Shown in pieces: positions 53,718 through 64,000 of a stretch of 64,000 bases of DNA. The DNA is from Mugil cephalus (taxonomy: Eukaryota; Chordata; Actinopteri; Mugiliformes; Mugilidae): positions 17,774,397-17,838,396 of the forward strand of contig NC_061790.1 of assembly GCF_022458985.1 (NCBI RefSeq), in the 5' to 3' direction. Under the pieces are notes generated by a model that made no database searches, was not told the DNA's origin, and saw nothing but the letters and a program-made list of their open reading frames with translations. Within the stretch, counting starts at the first letter, position 1. Each line of letters opens with the position of its first letter. Position numbers and translations under genes: made by a program.

Positions 53718-54539
53718 TAAACCCTCTTTGTGCTAGATGTGTCTATCGCCATGCTTGTAAAAATGAACACAGCGTTATACTTTTTTGCTAAAGATTGAGT
53801 ATATTGCACTGTTCAACCTGCATATTGCTTGAAGTTGAAGTCTCCCGCTAATACCATACATAGAACTAAATGCTAAAAGTGACTAACTAAACAGTGCTGA
53901 AGAGACAGAAAAATTCTGGTGTCTTTTATACAAGGTCGTCATTTGGCTATATTCACCTGTTTCACTAAAGTCACACTTCCTGGAAACTTTTTTTGTCAGT
54001 TTTGACGCAGAGATGAAGAGAGGTATGGCCAGAGACCACACACGATATATCGGAGGCTCGTTCAAACACAAAGGAGTATTTTCCAGTGCAGGATAGAGAA
54101 GCCAACAACTGGTTTCTGTCATGTGTTTCAAACAGAGAGAGGTGTCTTTAACCATATGAAGTAAAGCTGAACACTCATCACCTAACGCTTAAGTCTGATT
54201 TCACAGTAACACAATGATGCAGTGTGATATCATTTTCTTAAGTAAGCTGGTTGTCAAAAATAATTATTCAAAGCAAACTTGAGTTACAGAATAGCTTTTT
54301 TCACTACATGTCAATGTCTGATGGTGTAACCTTCCACATACATTTATCAAACAATGGTGTACATATATATACTGTGTCATGGACTGTAACATTTACCAAC
54401 CTGTCGGACAGATATTTATGGCTCTTCATATCACTCACACAATGGTGTATTTGCAAACACTATCTATTATTCAACGGATAATGTGTGTTGGATAATATTT
54501 GCTGAAGCACTGATTTTCAAAAAATGTAATATCAAGGTC
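53718..54539. other. 3' flank, nothing recognised
   Basis: No gene. Two similar stretches around 'CAAACAATGGTGTACATATATATACTG' (about 54348) and 'CTCACACAATGGTGTATTTGC' (about 54435) suggest a small local duplication. Confidence 0.35.
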
Positions 54540-54710
54540 ACTTTCTTTCATGTTGAAGATTCAGCTCTGCTCCCATAATGAATGCTACAGAACTTCTTTT
54601 ATACCTTACTCTATCCAGTTGTACAACAGCTCACCTTTTTGTAACAGCTAAGGTACTATGGACAAGTTCCCTTGTGGATCATTAAAGTCTGTCTAAGTTA
54701 CCCCCTTAAC
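54540..54710 (+). mobile_element. LINE 3' tail
   Basis: 'AGTTGTACAACAGCTCACCT' followed by 'TTCCCTTGTGGATCATTAAAG' and 'TCTGTCTAAG' is the same terminal sequence as at 63300-63340 and of a familiar L2-like 3' end. Confidence 0.5.
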
Positions 54711-55019
54711 TGTTCCAAAGCTATTCCAAACAAAGTTGTCATGACTGTACAAAATGATTTGCAATACATAACTGTAAACCCTGTCTAAGGCTGACACTTA
54801 TATATCTAATTTTAAAAAATAATCAGTGATGGTTTGATTTGGGTCCAGCCACACTTCAGTGGCCGATCCAAAAAAGTAGTTGACCCAAACAATCATAAAC
54901 ACAGGAAAAGCATTATCGATTTAGATTTTTGATCACGATGTAGCTCCAGTGTGTAAAGTGTGGATATGGTATGACTTAGTGAAGTGTCGGTCACAAACGA
55001 GAGTCGGCTCTTACAGTCC

Positions 55020-55265
55020 TGTTCGCGACTGTACATACTATTGTCAAACCCATTGTGACATCACACATTGGATTCTGAACCTCAAATATGAAACCCAAAG
55101 TGGGTGGAGCCTGTGGTCGCCATGTTGGATGAGCTTTACTCCGCCCACACTCAGATACTCCAAATATGGATATGGGAGTTGCGTTGGGATGGAGCTAAAG
55201 TAGCCTGAATGCTGAAACCCGTCCACGCAACTCTGTGCTACCGGGTTAACTCAGGCTACCGAGCT
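55020..55265 (-). repeat. unclassified dispersed repeat, copy 3 (reversed)
   Basis: In reverse orientation: 'TGTGACATCACACATTGGATT', 'CCATGTTGGATGAGCTTTACT', 'CCGCCCACACTCAGATACTCC' and 'ACTCAGGCTACCGAGC', the same blocks as copy 1. Lacks the AT-rich distal part. Confidence 0.6.
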
Positions 55266-56235
55266 AGGCTAAACATTATCCGAGGTGCTAGCAGTCGACT
55301 AACACAGTGGCCTCGCTCCCAGATTGATGCCATTTGTTCCGACTAAAATATAATATATGGAATACAGTTATGATTTAGAGATGAATGTGTTAATTTAAAA
55401 ATATATATATTAGAGTTGTGTTACAAGTTAAGGGTTACGTTAAGGGTCGCTCAATGTGAAAGGGCTTAAGTGTTCTCTGTCCAGATGAGAAGTCCTGATA
55501 GTCCAGTTCTTCATCTCATGTAGAACATCTGGATCACCTGAATTTTACACAGAAAAACAGACATGTGAAATAATGTATGTGTTATATGTATGGAATGTGT
55601 AGGGAATATTGTTACGGATATTCACATTTTGGTTCCTCAACCTTAATTTACATTACCGTCTAACTTAAACTAACATAAAACATGTTTTTACATCTAGACT
55701 AACAATATGTCTGGATCCATACTGTCATATAACATTAATGTTTTAATATAACTGAACACAGCTCAACACATTAAACTGAACCAAGTCTGTCATTGTTACC
55801 ATAACAGTGGTCGTATGGAAAAAGTAACGCGAACAAGACATTAATATTTTGTAATTTACGTGGTGGATTAATATTTCTGCTGACACACTTTATTTAAAAG
55901 TATTTATAACCTCCCGTTAGCCTAGCCAGAATAAACCAGAACCTGGCTGGAAAACTACCATAAGGCAAATTCATTAGCTGGCTAATTAGATAGACTTCAG
56001 CCAGCAGACTAGCTACATTGGGCACTGACACCCACCATAAAATGATTCTCCAGATAATAATAATAATAATTCTCCAGATTCACTTATTGGATGGTCTTGT
56101 AGGAGGTGCAGCAAAGCATTTTTATTTAAAATGATCCAGAATGGACCAAAACCTCAAACTCAACCGAAAGGTTGTCACTAACTTAGGTGAGGACTAGCAG
56201 AGAGACCAAGGCTAGCACCTAGTGGCCTCTGGTAG
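55266..56235. other. intergenic, nothing recognised
   Basis: No gene. 55905-56035 has several GCTAGC-like motifs. Some sequence between 56090 and 56230 may belong to the neighbouring repeat. Confidence 0.35.
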
Positions 56236-56955
56236 CACCCATATGTCACCTATCACTCAAAGTGGGAACGCCCTTAATTATGCAGAATTATAAATGTTAA
56301 TAAAACAATAAATGAATGAGTAAGATAAGAATTCACCCCCCTTACAGTTGTCATGAATAGTGAAATAAACCATTGTGATGTTTAATGTGTGATGTTTAAT
56401 AATGGACCCCCATGTTTTAACATGGGGGTCTATGGGGATTTACTCCTTTTTGCAACCAGCCTCAAGCGGCCACTCAATGTGTGAAGGGCTGGTGAGGCTG
56501 GACCCAGTAGCAAGGGATGGGAAGCAGCGGTACAGAGTCCAAAATCCAAAACTCTTTAATCAGAGCAAGGCAGCAGTTCATACACAACAGGGCAGGCAGA
56601 ATCAAGAGAACAAAACAGGACATACACCACAGACAAAAATGGACATAATAAGATGGCTGGAAAGCAAAGACACAGAGATCAAAGACAATCTGGCAGAGAA
56701 CCAACAGTGGCGTGGGCTTAAATACATAGGGGAACAAGACACAGGTGAAACACATCCCTAATCAACTAAAGCGGGAAAGGAACAAAGATGGGAGGTAAAA
56801 CTGACAAACACAAGGAAGACAAATCTTTTCAAAATAAAACAGGAAGACTACAACAAAACGAAAACTCTGACTCTCTGACGTGATGAACTGTAATTTTTTG
56901 CACTTCCGCATGGGTTTCATCGCTTAGACCTGGAGGTTGCCGCTGTAGGTACCAG
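56236..56955 (-). repeat. unclassified dispersed repeat, copy 4 (reversed) with nested insert
   Basis: 56236-56484 carries 'TATCACTCAAAGTGGG', 'CCTTAATTATGCAGAATTAT' and a 10-bp-stem hairpin around 'CCCCCATGTTTTAACATGGG' (56405-56430). 56886-56955 carries the missing start 'TTGCACTTCCGCATGGG' and 'ACCTGGAGGTTGCCGCTG'. Between them, 56485-56885 is a different dispersed sequence ('GGGCTTAAATACATAGGGG', 'CACAGGTGAAACACATCC'), also familiar from fish genomes, inserted into the repeat. Confidence 0.6.
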
Positions 56956-57045
56956 ATCTGCTCGCCCCGAATATCCAGCGCTTCCAGATGACATCACTGT
57001 CACTGCATGTTCAGCTCCATTCGGCTCCATTCCCCTTCTAGATGA

Positions 57046-57136
57046 CATCAACTATACAGTATGTTCTTACACAGCATTCCATAATACGTGTAATATTTCA
57101 CATTTATTTCAAGCTGCTGCATACTCCACTAATGCA
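57046..57136 (+). pseudogene. TAAR relic, N-terminus/TM1 with deletion
   Basis: 'AGTATGTTCTTACACAGCATTC', 'ATAATACGTGTAATATTTCAC' then directly 'TTATTTCAAGCTGCTGCATA' and 'CTCCACTAATGC' follow the 52.7-kb gene ('YVLTQPSTICIIFHIF', then 'YFKQLHTSTN') with about 90 bp of TM1 missing and one or more small frame changes. Nothing further downstream aligns. Recognised from the shared rare spelling of the 52.7-kb sublineage (the 'ACTTCCACTAATGC' stretch). Confidence 0.75.
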
Positions 57137-57560
57137 AAAAAATTCGACTTTCAGACTACAGTCCTTGTCCCAGTTTACATGCAGCGCAGGAAAATCCAAT
57201 AACTGTTCTCCTCCTGCACACTAGGTGGCAACACGTGTCTTTTCAGCGGGATAATACCATGTTAATACGGCCCGATTTCCGGTTGACCTACTACGTGATA
57301 TAATAAACAAGAGTCGTTCATGCGGCACACCGGCATTACAAACAACAACCAGATGGATAATAGTACATTTTTTAATCTCGTACGTAATGTTCGTGCTACT
57401 TCTGGTGCAGGTAAGATCCGCACTGTCCCTCAGACAGACGGCGTGACAGAAAACAAAGGGAGAGGCAGGGCTATATATACACAAGAGGGCAGAAGGATGA
57501 TGAGACACTAAAATTAACGAGGGTAGAGCACACAGTCAGAAACCAGTAAGCAATCAAGGG
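57137..57560. other. intergenic, nothing recognised
   Basis: No gene identified. The stretch 57470-57560 resembles common fish dispersed-repeat flanks but was not classified. Confidence 0.35.
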
Positions 57561-58400
57561 AAGAATAAAAGGCACAAGACAAAGCAGAAAACCAAGGGAC
57601 AAAATACAATGGCAAATCTCAAAATATGAGAGGAAATGACTTCACACAAAAACATGACACCATCACAGAGAAAGCCCAACAGCACCTCTACCTTCTGCTG
57701 AGAAGAGCAAATCACACCACACCTCATCCTGACCACATTTTAAAGAGGGACCACAGAAAGCATCCCAAAGCATCATTGTGGTGCAGGGAGGGGAGCCGAG
57801 AAGATCATTGGAGTCTCTCTACCGCCAATCGCAAAATATCAACACCACAAAGCCAATATCATCGTGGATGACCGCACACACTATTCCCTCCTTCCATCTG
57901 CAAAAAGGTACCAGAGGATTCAAGCCCACACTGTTGAACTTCTTGAAATTGGACTGGAACAGGAAACACAAGGCAAACCAAACAGGGCCACAGAAAAAAC
58001 TTGATCTCCTTCACAGAAAAAGGGTTCTAAGGTGTGATTGAACCAAAAAAACAAAGAGCAGCAATGTCAGTTGAAAAACTCAGAAAAGGATCCAGATGCA
58101 GAAAATAATCATGGGACATTGAGTTCAGGTGGGTGGCCCAGAAGCAGAGTGAACTAGATAGAAACAGGCTACTCAGGAAGGCAGTCTGGTGGCTGAGCTG
58201 GCAGAAAAGGCTGCTCAGGAAGGTGACCAAGAGGCTGAGCAGAAAGGAGAGGCAGCTCAAGAGTGCAACCAGGAGGCTGACAAGTTATTTTTGAAATCAG
58301 GGACGAAGGCAGAGACCATGATACCTGGAACAGACACAGACACAAAGGGGAGTCTCCGACCCAAAAAATGTAAAAACAAATAAAAGGACAAAATTGGTGA
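57561..58400 (+). mobile_element. LINE ORF2 end plus short tandem coding-like repeat
   Basis: 57650-57930 carries the C-terminal text of an L2-like ORF in shifting frames: 'DTITEKAQQHLYLLLRRAN', then 'GAEKIIGVSLPPI', then 'DDRTHYSLLPSAKRYQRIQ'. Downstream 58165-58300 has a degenerate tandem repeat of about 36-40 bp around 'GCTGCTCAGGAAGGTGACC' / 'GCAGCTCAAGAGTGCAACC', which translates to alternating Glu/Gln/Ala. The two parts may belong to different elements. Confidence 0.5.
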
Positions 58401-58677
58401 AATAATTAGAAGGGAGGATACATTGGGAAAATGTTCTGCAATTACATATGCATGGAGTGACAAACGCAGTGACAAATGTCAAATGTGATACCCTCACATG
58501 GGTATCGCAGTTCACTTGAGGATTTCTTTTCGTAGGATGATTCTTCAAAGTAGCTCAAATCTTAGCAAGGACCAGAGATACTGCTCTGAAATTGGTAAGG
58601 AATTGAATATTGTAAAAAACAGCACTCTTTAGCTCTTGACATCTTCTAAAAAAATATAATAGTAATCATATAATATA

Positions 58678-58807
<130 letters not shown>

Positions 58808-59632
58808 TTTTTTCCCTGGCTATTTTATGAGGATATTATTATTGTTATTACTACATTGTTAGAGTTAAGGGAATCCATTAGTCAGCATGGTAGGCCACAT
58901 ATGATGGAACTCTCATATTCAAGATCTCAAGAAAGCAAAGCTTGTTTTCCAGAGATGATGAAGTAAATAGGTCGAGATCTTGAGAAAACAAAGCCTGTTT
59001 TGTTGAGACTTGAGATCTCAAGAAAATAGAAGAAATTAACTCATTATCACAGGAAAATTGAGGAAATAATATGACTGCTTCGGGCTTCAGTAAATATTAA
59101 TAGTTAATAATAAGAAGTATTTTGCTGATCTGTGACAGTCACAAATCTTCAAACCTTGTAATTTTCAAGGTTTCCTTTTCTAAATTAAGTAATTCATTAA
59201 AACAAACCAACAACAACAAAAAAAACACTTCAGTAATTATAACAGACTCAAAGGCACAGACTCACAGTCTGTAATATTAATCAGATCACGTGCTCACAGA
59301 ATGCAGTGCGCTGCATCTGACTGCACAGGAGATGTTTGTATCATGATAATTAGGTATGGTTTGATATTTAAGCGTCTAATATATCTGCATGGTGGTACAA
59401 TGAATAAGAACAAAGGTCTGTGACGAACAACAGTGAAGTCTCAACTAACTCCAAGCATACGGTATAGTACTTACAGAAAACAAATTTTTTTTCTTTAATG
59501 TTTTTCACATTTGATGTCAAAGGAGGATTGATGTTGATGTGGGTATTTGCAGTGTTTTGTATTTAAACTATTAAAAATGCTTTTTCAATGTGATCTAATA
59601 TTATTGAACATTCATTGCAGGAATTTACAAGC
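58808..59632. other. promoter side of 59.6-kb TAAR
   Basis: No gene. Near-duplicate phrases 'AGATCTCAAGAAAGCAAAGC' (58921) and 'AGATCTTGAGAAAACAAAGCC' (58975) suggest a small local duplication. Upstream of the gene, 'CATGATAATTAGG' (59342) holds a homeodomain-like core and 'GATATTTAAGCG' (59361) a weak TATA-like site. The leader ends with CATTCATTGCAG (to 59620), 12 nt before the ATG, with good 3' splice-site look. Confidence 0.4.
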
Positions 59633-60628
59633 ATGGAACCAGATTTAATTGTCAACAGGACTTCTAATGACATGCATCCCTGCTACGAATTGTACGATTC
59701 TATGTATATATTTACAAGCAGTCCTTCCATTATATGTGTAGTTTTATATATCTTCCTTGGTTCATTATCTCTTTTCACAGTATGTGGAAATCTTCTTGTA
59801 ATTGTCTCCATCATTTATTTCAAACAGCTCCACATCCCGACAAACTATCTCATCCTCTCTCTGGCGATGGCTGACCTGCTGGTCGGAGTTTTAGTGTTTC
59901 CTTTTAGCATGGCATTCACTGTGACCTCATGTTGGTATCATGAGGGTTTATTTTGTAAAGTGCGAGGGAGTTTTGATGTGACACTAAGCACAGCTTCTAT
60001 TCTAAATCTGTGTTGCATTTCCATTGACAGATATTATGCAGTATGTCAGCCTTTGACATACAAAAGTAAAATAAATGATCGTGTCACAGGGTTGATGATT
60101 CTGCTGAGCTGGGGAGTTGCCTCTCTGATTGGAATTGGAATCATAATTGCAGGTTTTAATCAAGGAAAATGTGAAAACAGTTGTTTACTTGATGCTCTCA
60201 TATCAACCACACTGGCGTGTATTTTTTCCTTTTATATCCCAGTTGTAATTATGCTCAGTATCTACCTAAAGATTTACCTTGTTGCACAGAAACAAGTGAA
60301 CAGCATCCAAAACACAACCTTTCAGACCACAAAGTCCAGAGCAGCTGTCAATAAGACAGAGAGAAAGGCCACCAAAACTCTGGTTATTGTTATGGGAGTT
60401 TTTCTCTTATGTTGGACTCCTTTCTTCATTTGTATGGTCTTTCAGCCTTTAACACACAGTGTAACACCTATAGCTGTGATTGAAACACTTAACTGGCTGG
60501 CATTGTCCAATTCGATGCTGAATCCCTTTATTTATGCTTTCTTTTACAGCTGGTTCAGGTCAGCTTTCAGAATCATCCTTTCAGGAAAAATATTCCTGGG
60601 TGACTTTGCAAACACAAAACTGCTTTGA
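59633..60628 (+). CDS. trace amine-associated receptor, ICL3 insertion
   Basis: Intact ORF of 331 residues from the ATGG. NRT at 8-10, Cys17, N1.50 (53), D2.50 (81), C3.25 (108), D3.32 (115), DRY (132-134), ECL2 Cys180 and 184, P5.50 (203), 'LLCWTP' in TM6, and '[12 protein letters not shown]' in TM7. ICL3 differs from every other copy: 'QKQVNSIQNTTFQTTKSRAA' has four extra residues (looks like a small duplication of the TT pair) and 'NKTERKATKT' replaces 'KMERKATKT'. It also lacks the near-identical DNA block that the other copies share here. A plausible AATAAA lies near 60760. Oldest-looking intact lineage in the window. Confidence 0.96.
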   Translation: MEPDLIVNRTSNDMHPCYELYDSMYIFTSSPSIICVVLYIFLGSLSLFTVCGNLLVIVSIIYFKQLHIPTNYLILSLAMADLLVGVLVFPFSMAFTVTSCWYHEGLFCKVRGSFDVTLSTASILNLCCISIDRYYAVCQPLTYKSKINDRVTGLMILLSWGVASLIGIGIIIAGFNQGKCENSCLLDALISTTLACIFSFYIPVVIMLSIYLKIYLVAQKQVNSIQNTTFQTTKSRAAVNKTERKATKTLVIVMGVFLLCWTPFFICMVFQPLTHSVTPIAVIETLNWLALSNSMLNPFIYAFFYSWFRSAFRIILSGKIFLGDFANTKLL

Positions 60629-62217
60629 ATGTTATTTTGAATGCTTAAATGCTGTTTTAAATAACACTAAACTACTACACTGCTGTAGTATCACAATTTT
60701 AATATCTGTCAAGACAGTAATTAAATTTATATACTGTTCACATATTTAGGATTTGCTAAAATAAATGCTTGAAATTAAAACAGCAGCAGTGTGCATGTGA
60801 TTGGTTCTGGTGCCACAGAGTAGATGATGCATCACTTCAGATGGAGACCTTGAAGATGAGATTGAGATGATTTTGGACTAGTGTGACTCTGAGATTCATA
60901 TAAAACATCTATTGCAATGCTCTTACTCAAAATAATACAATATGTAAGCCATCATTTTTGAAGTGAACGCTAAGATCTAGGAAAGAAAAAGTGCACAAGT
61001 ACATATCTTGACCAGTACCTCAGGACTATAACACCAGCAGAGCATCAGGAATGTCTCATCTTTTTACTGTCACTTCTCTCACTGATTGAATAACTTCTCT
61101 TTATTGTCACTGGCTTGGTAATTGTGCTATAACAATAATTACAATAAACAATAAAACAATAACCTTCAGATTTGTGTGTCTCATACTTCAAATGCAACTG
61201 AATTTAATAAAAAAGGCAGTTCTACATACACATCAACAAGTAAATAACAAGCTGTTAAATTTGATTAAATCAAGTCATGTTCTTTCTGGCCAAACAAAGG
61301 CAGACCACCCACCTCCCAGTTACCACAGTTAGAAACCAGTGCAGGAATTGCTCTCTCAATTTGCCCTGTGCCCTTGAAAAAAATATGTGCCATAAGGCCA
61401 CAGTGGCCTGAAGTTTTGTAGTCTGCCTCTTGACTGTCACCACGTCTATTGAAAAAAAAAAAAATTCTTTGGATGGCTTTCTATATTCTTATTGGGCAAA
61501 TCTTCAGTGGTGGATCTGATTCGAGCCTGGCATGAACCGTTTAGATGGGCTATAAAAACAGTTCTACCTATCACCAGCCAACCAGGAGACGCACCACTTG
61601 TGTCCACGTCTGTGATGTTGAATTTTCACTGAAGAGAGAGAAAACGTTGACTGAGGTAAGACAAATGTAAAGATAAGATAAATGTGATAAATTAACAAAT
61701 GAATAAATCTGGCGTCAACCCGGGTCAAACAACCCAGGTCATCGTTCCAGCAATCCAACCAGGACTTTATCAGCTTGGCACAACGTGGCTTCGATGTGAA
61801 CAGGAATCCTGATGTTGATGATTTTGATTTTGTCACTTGAAGACAGACTGTATCATTGTAGAAGCTTCAGCTCAAAAACAAGTTTTGGTCTACTCCCATA
61901 AAGACCGATCTCTGAAGAGCAGAGATTTTTGTGAGATTTTATTAATTTTCAATCAAACAAATCAAATGTGTTGTTACACGTCGTTAATGGAAACGCATAG
62001 ATGAACGTCATATTTGGGAAATTGCACCGATCAGGGAATACATGTGCGACTGTGTTTATATACAGCTTGTATAGCATATACCACACTTTTTCAACAATCA
62101 TGGCAGCACTCTGCATCCGAGTAGAAGAGGAAATTTGGCGGCAGATATCGGGCACTGTGCATGTTACAACAACACATACCAACACACACTACAAAAATAA
62201 CTTCATGTTACTGCAGT

Positions 62218-62222
<5 letters not shown>
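60629..62222. other. intergenic; possible first exon of an out-of-window gene
   Basis: No coding gene. 61551-61557 is a good TATA box (TATAAAA). About 100 bp downstream is a strong splice-donor-like GAG|GTAAGA (61653-61661), which fits a short untranslated first exon of a gene further right. Rest unremarkable. Confidence 0.35.
61551..61661 (+). promoter_or_regulatory. candidate TATA promoter with short 5' exon
   Basis: 'GGGCTATAAAAACAG' followed by about 75-100 bp without obvious repeat and the donor-like 'CTGAGGTAAGAC'. Inference from two motifs at proper spacing only. Confidence 0.3.

Positions 62223-62223
<1 letters not shown>

Positions 62224-62275
<52 letters not shown>
62224..62275. 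repeat. (CA)n microsatellite
   Basis: About 50 bp of uninterrupted AC units. Confidence 0.95.
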
Positions 62276-62277
<2 letters not shown>

Positions 62278-62284
62278 AAGACTT

Positions 62285-62462
62285 GTAACATGCACACACA
62301 CTAACTGTGCTAACTGTAAGCTAATTCTGCTAACCATATGCTAACTGTGCTAAATGTGGGCTTAGTGTGCTAACTGTGCTAACCGTGTGCTAACTGTGCT
62401 AAATGTGGGTTAACTATGCTAAATGTGGGTTAACTGTGCTAACTGTAGGCTTTTTATTTTTC
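62285..62462 (+). repeat. minisatellite, left part
   Basis: Degenerate tandem units built from GTGCTAACTGTGCTAA and ATGTGGGTTAACT phrases, about 10-24 bp per unit. It is continued at 63345-63740 after an interruption. Confidence 0.85.
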
Positions 62463-63344
62463 TTTTTTTTTGGAAAAATGCGCCTGAAAGAGTGGCTGCA
62501 TGTCACCAGTAGCTCCGCAAAGAATGTTAATGGTTGTTTTTTGTCTGACTTTTTTGTTTTTTCTGTACCTTGTACCAATCAAATGTTTTTTGGTTGTTTT
62601 TGTCTTTTTGTGCTGTTTTTGCTTTGTTTTGGCTGGACTTTTTGGCTGTGTTGTTGGTCATTCGTGGACTTCGGTGGAGTGGCCATTGTGTCCTTTGGTG
62701 TGTTCCTGGTATTGGCTGCTAGCGCTACAAGCACTGTCCCCTGAGCTGCCCGGAGAGAGGCCTGAGATTATTACTAAGTGCTTTGGATGCCAGGCTGGAG
62801 TTAGCGGTGGTGGAGTGGAAAATGAGTTTTGGGTCAGCAGTGCCATCTGTACTAACAGGGAACGTGAGGTCTTTTGCAGCGGGATCGTTGGACTGTGTGC
62901 GCTTGACTGGACCCAGAGGGAGTGTGTCGTAAGAGGTGCTTTGGAGACCTGGTTCACTGGACCACAGTATGTCTGTGGCCGGCTTCGGGACTCTACGAGT
63001 AGACACGCCCCATTTGAATTTACATCCGTCCCTCAGCTGATAAGGAAAACCCATTGACGAGAAAAACCATGACAACATGATCCATACCACTATTGCTATG
63101 CAACTGACCAAACATCCACATCACCTTGGACACTTTTTTTGCCAACTACTATTGTATATTTTCATAATGATACTTCTGTAAATTTTTATTTTTTATTTTA
63201 GTTTAATTTAATCTAACTTTATTTTATCTTATTCTATTTATCTTTCTTGTGGTTTTATGAGTGTTTACTTTTATTCGCAACAAAGCTATGGTGACAAAAT
63301 AATTTCCCTCGTGGATCAGTAAAGTCTGTCTAAGTTTGGTAACC
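62463..63344 (+). mobile_element. dispersed element inserted in the minisatellite
   Basis: 62463-63140 is colinear with the reverse complement of 35310-36030. It then continues with an AT-rich stretch and the LINE-like tail 'TTTCCCTCGTGGATCAGTAAAG' 'TCTGTCTAAG' (63303-63335), shared with 54.7 kb. Thus it is probably a non-LTR retroelement or a passenger of one. A frame of 185 codons is open (62500-63057) with a hydrophobic N-terminal half, but the copy at 35.5 kb does not preserve it, so I do not call a gene. Confidence 0.6.
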
Positions 63345-63740
63345 GTGTGACATGTGGGTTAACTGTGCTTACCATATACTACTTGTGCTAAATGTGGGTT
63401 GACTGTAGTAACTGTGCTAAATGTAGGCTAACTGTGCTAAATGTGGGCTAAGTGGGTTAAATGTGCTAAATGTGGGTTAACTGTGCTAACTATGCTAAAT
63501 GTGGATTAAGTGTGCTAATTGTGCGACATGTGGGTTAACTGTGCTCACAGTATGCTATCTGTGTGACATGTGGGTTAACTGTGCTCACCGTATGCTATCA
63601 GTGCTAAATGTGGGTTAACTGTACTAACTGTGCTAAATGTTGGCTAACTGTGCTAACCGTAAGCTAACTGTGCTAAATGTGGGTTAACTGTGCTAACTGT
63701 AAGCTAACTGTGCTAATCGTAAGCTAAGTGTGCTAATTCC
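63345..63740 (+). repeat. minisatellite, right part
   Basis: The same unit types as 62285-62462: 'GTGCTAAATGTGGGTTAACT', 'GTGCTAACTGT', 'AAGCTAACTGTGCTAA', and a variant 'GTGTGACATGTGGGTTAACT'. Higher-order repeats of about 60 bp are suggested around 63510-63620. Confidence 0.85.
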
Positions 63741-64000
63741 CATGTTGACAGAGACGGTACCCCCGAGAGTAGAATCCCACGTGGCCCTTATGGGTTAATC
63801 AGTAGCCTGCATTTTGTTGCACTCCAGGATCAATTTTGATTAATCAAAAATCTGTGTAATAGTACAGTATGAAGATGCTCTTGCACATTCGGTGTCAATT
63901 GAACAAAAATTATGGGAGAATATGCGTTAAATAAGTTTTACAGTTTTTGTGATGGAAGTTAGTGATGGATTGATGAGGTTAGATATGATCTTCAGACATA
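63741..64000. other. window end, nothing recognised
   Basis: No gene or repeat recognised. A short palindrome-like 'ATTTTGATTAATCAAAAAT' lies at about 63834. Confidence 0.4.

Noticed and set aside
63345-63740. Regular repeats that at first glance look like a CRISPR array
   Set aside because: Units are contiguous and degenerate with no unique spacers of constant length, and the DNA is vertebrate; it is a minisatellite.

Overview
The window looks like teleost fish nuclear DNA, probably from a spiny-rayed (percomorph-like) species. It is AT-rich and intron/intergenic-like. It carries remnants of fish-typical elements (Tc1/mariner, hAT, L2-, Rex1- and L1-type LINEs, tRNA-derived SINEs) and many microsatellites. 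Its only confident protein-coding genes are a head-to-tail cluster of trace amine-associated receptors (TAARs), the amine-sensing olfactory GPCRs. I did not recognise any non-TAAR host gene, tRNA/rRNA gene, CRISPR array or bacterial-type feature.

Layout. 1-9.99 kb: unannotated DNA with two Tc1 relics and a minus-strand LINE. 9.999-10.964 kb: a TAAR pseudogene with two frame changes. 11.68-12.39 kb: a MITE-like element. 13.905 kb: TAAR with an intact frame but no ECL2 cysteines. 15.5 kb: a decayed TAAR 3' tail, then a LINE with a restriction-like endonuclease end. 18.914 kb: intact TAAR. 21.58-23.93 kb: a 2.35-kb fold-back element with roughly 0.9-kb arms. 23.9-27.5 kb: an L1-type relic (minus) and a second endonuclease-end LINE (plus). 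27.54 kb: TAAR fragment, then L2, Tc1 and LINE debris. 30.544 kb: intact TAAR, the near-twin of the 18.914-kb gene including its promoter. 32-36.9 kb: packed LINE/Tc1 debris. 37.076 kb: TAAR with Glu in place of the amine-binding Asp. 39.56-40.78 kb: a complete non-autonomous hAT element with target duplication. 43.267, 45.969 and 52.740 kb: three more diverged TAARs. 48.2-51.0 kb: Rex1-type LINE nested in L2. 57.05 kb: another TAAR relic. 59.633 kb: the last TAAR. 62.3-63.7 kb: a minisatellite split by a transposed element.

The seven intact-frame TAARs plus the 13.9-kb receptor with lost cysteines and at least four dead copies all lie on the plus strand, as expected of birth-and-death tandem duplication. 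Family knowledge predicts that each intact receptor is expressed alone in a subset of olfactory neurons and couples through Golf; nothing in the sequence proves expression. The most useful sequence signals are: a candidate conserved 3' splice site exactly 12 nt before the start codon in six genes; D3.32 retained everywhere except one E3.32 paralog; the canonical Y7.43 missing in all copies; lost ECL2 disulfide cysteines in two copies; and a nearly invariant ICL3-TM6 nucleotide block that suggests gene conversion. All identities were judged by eye without alignment software.
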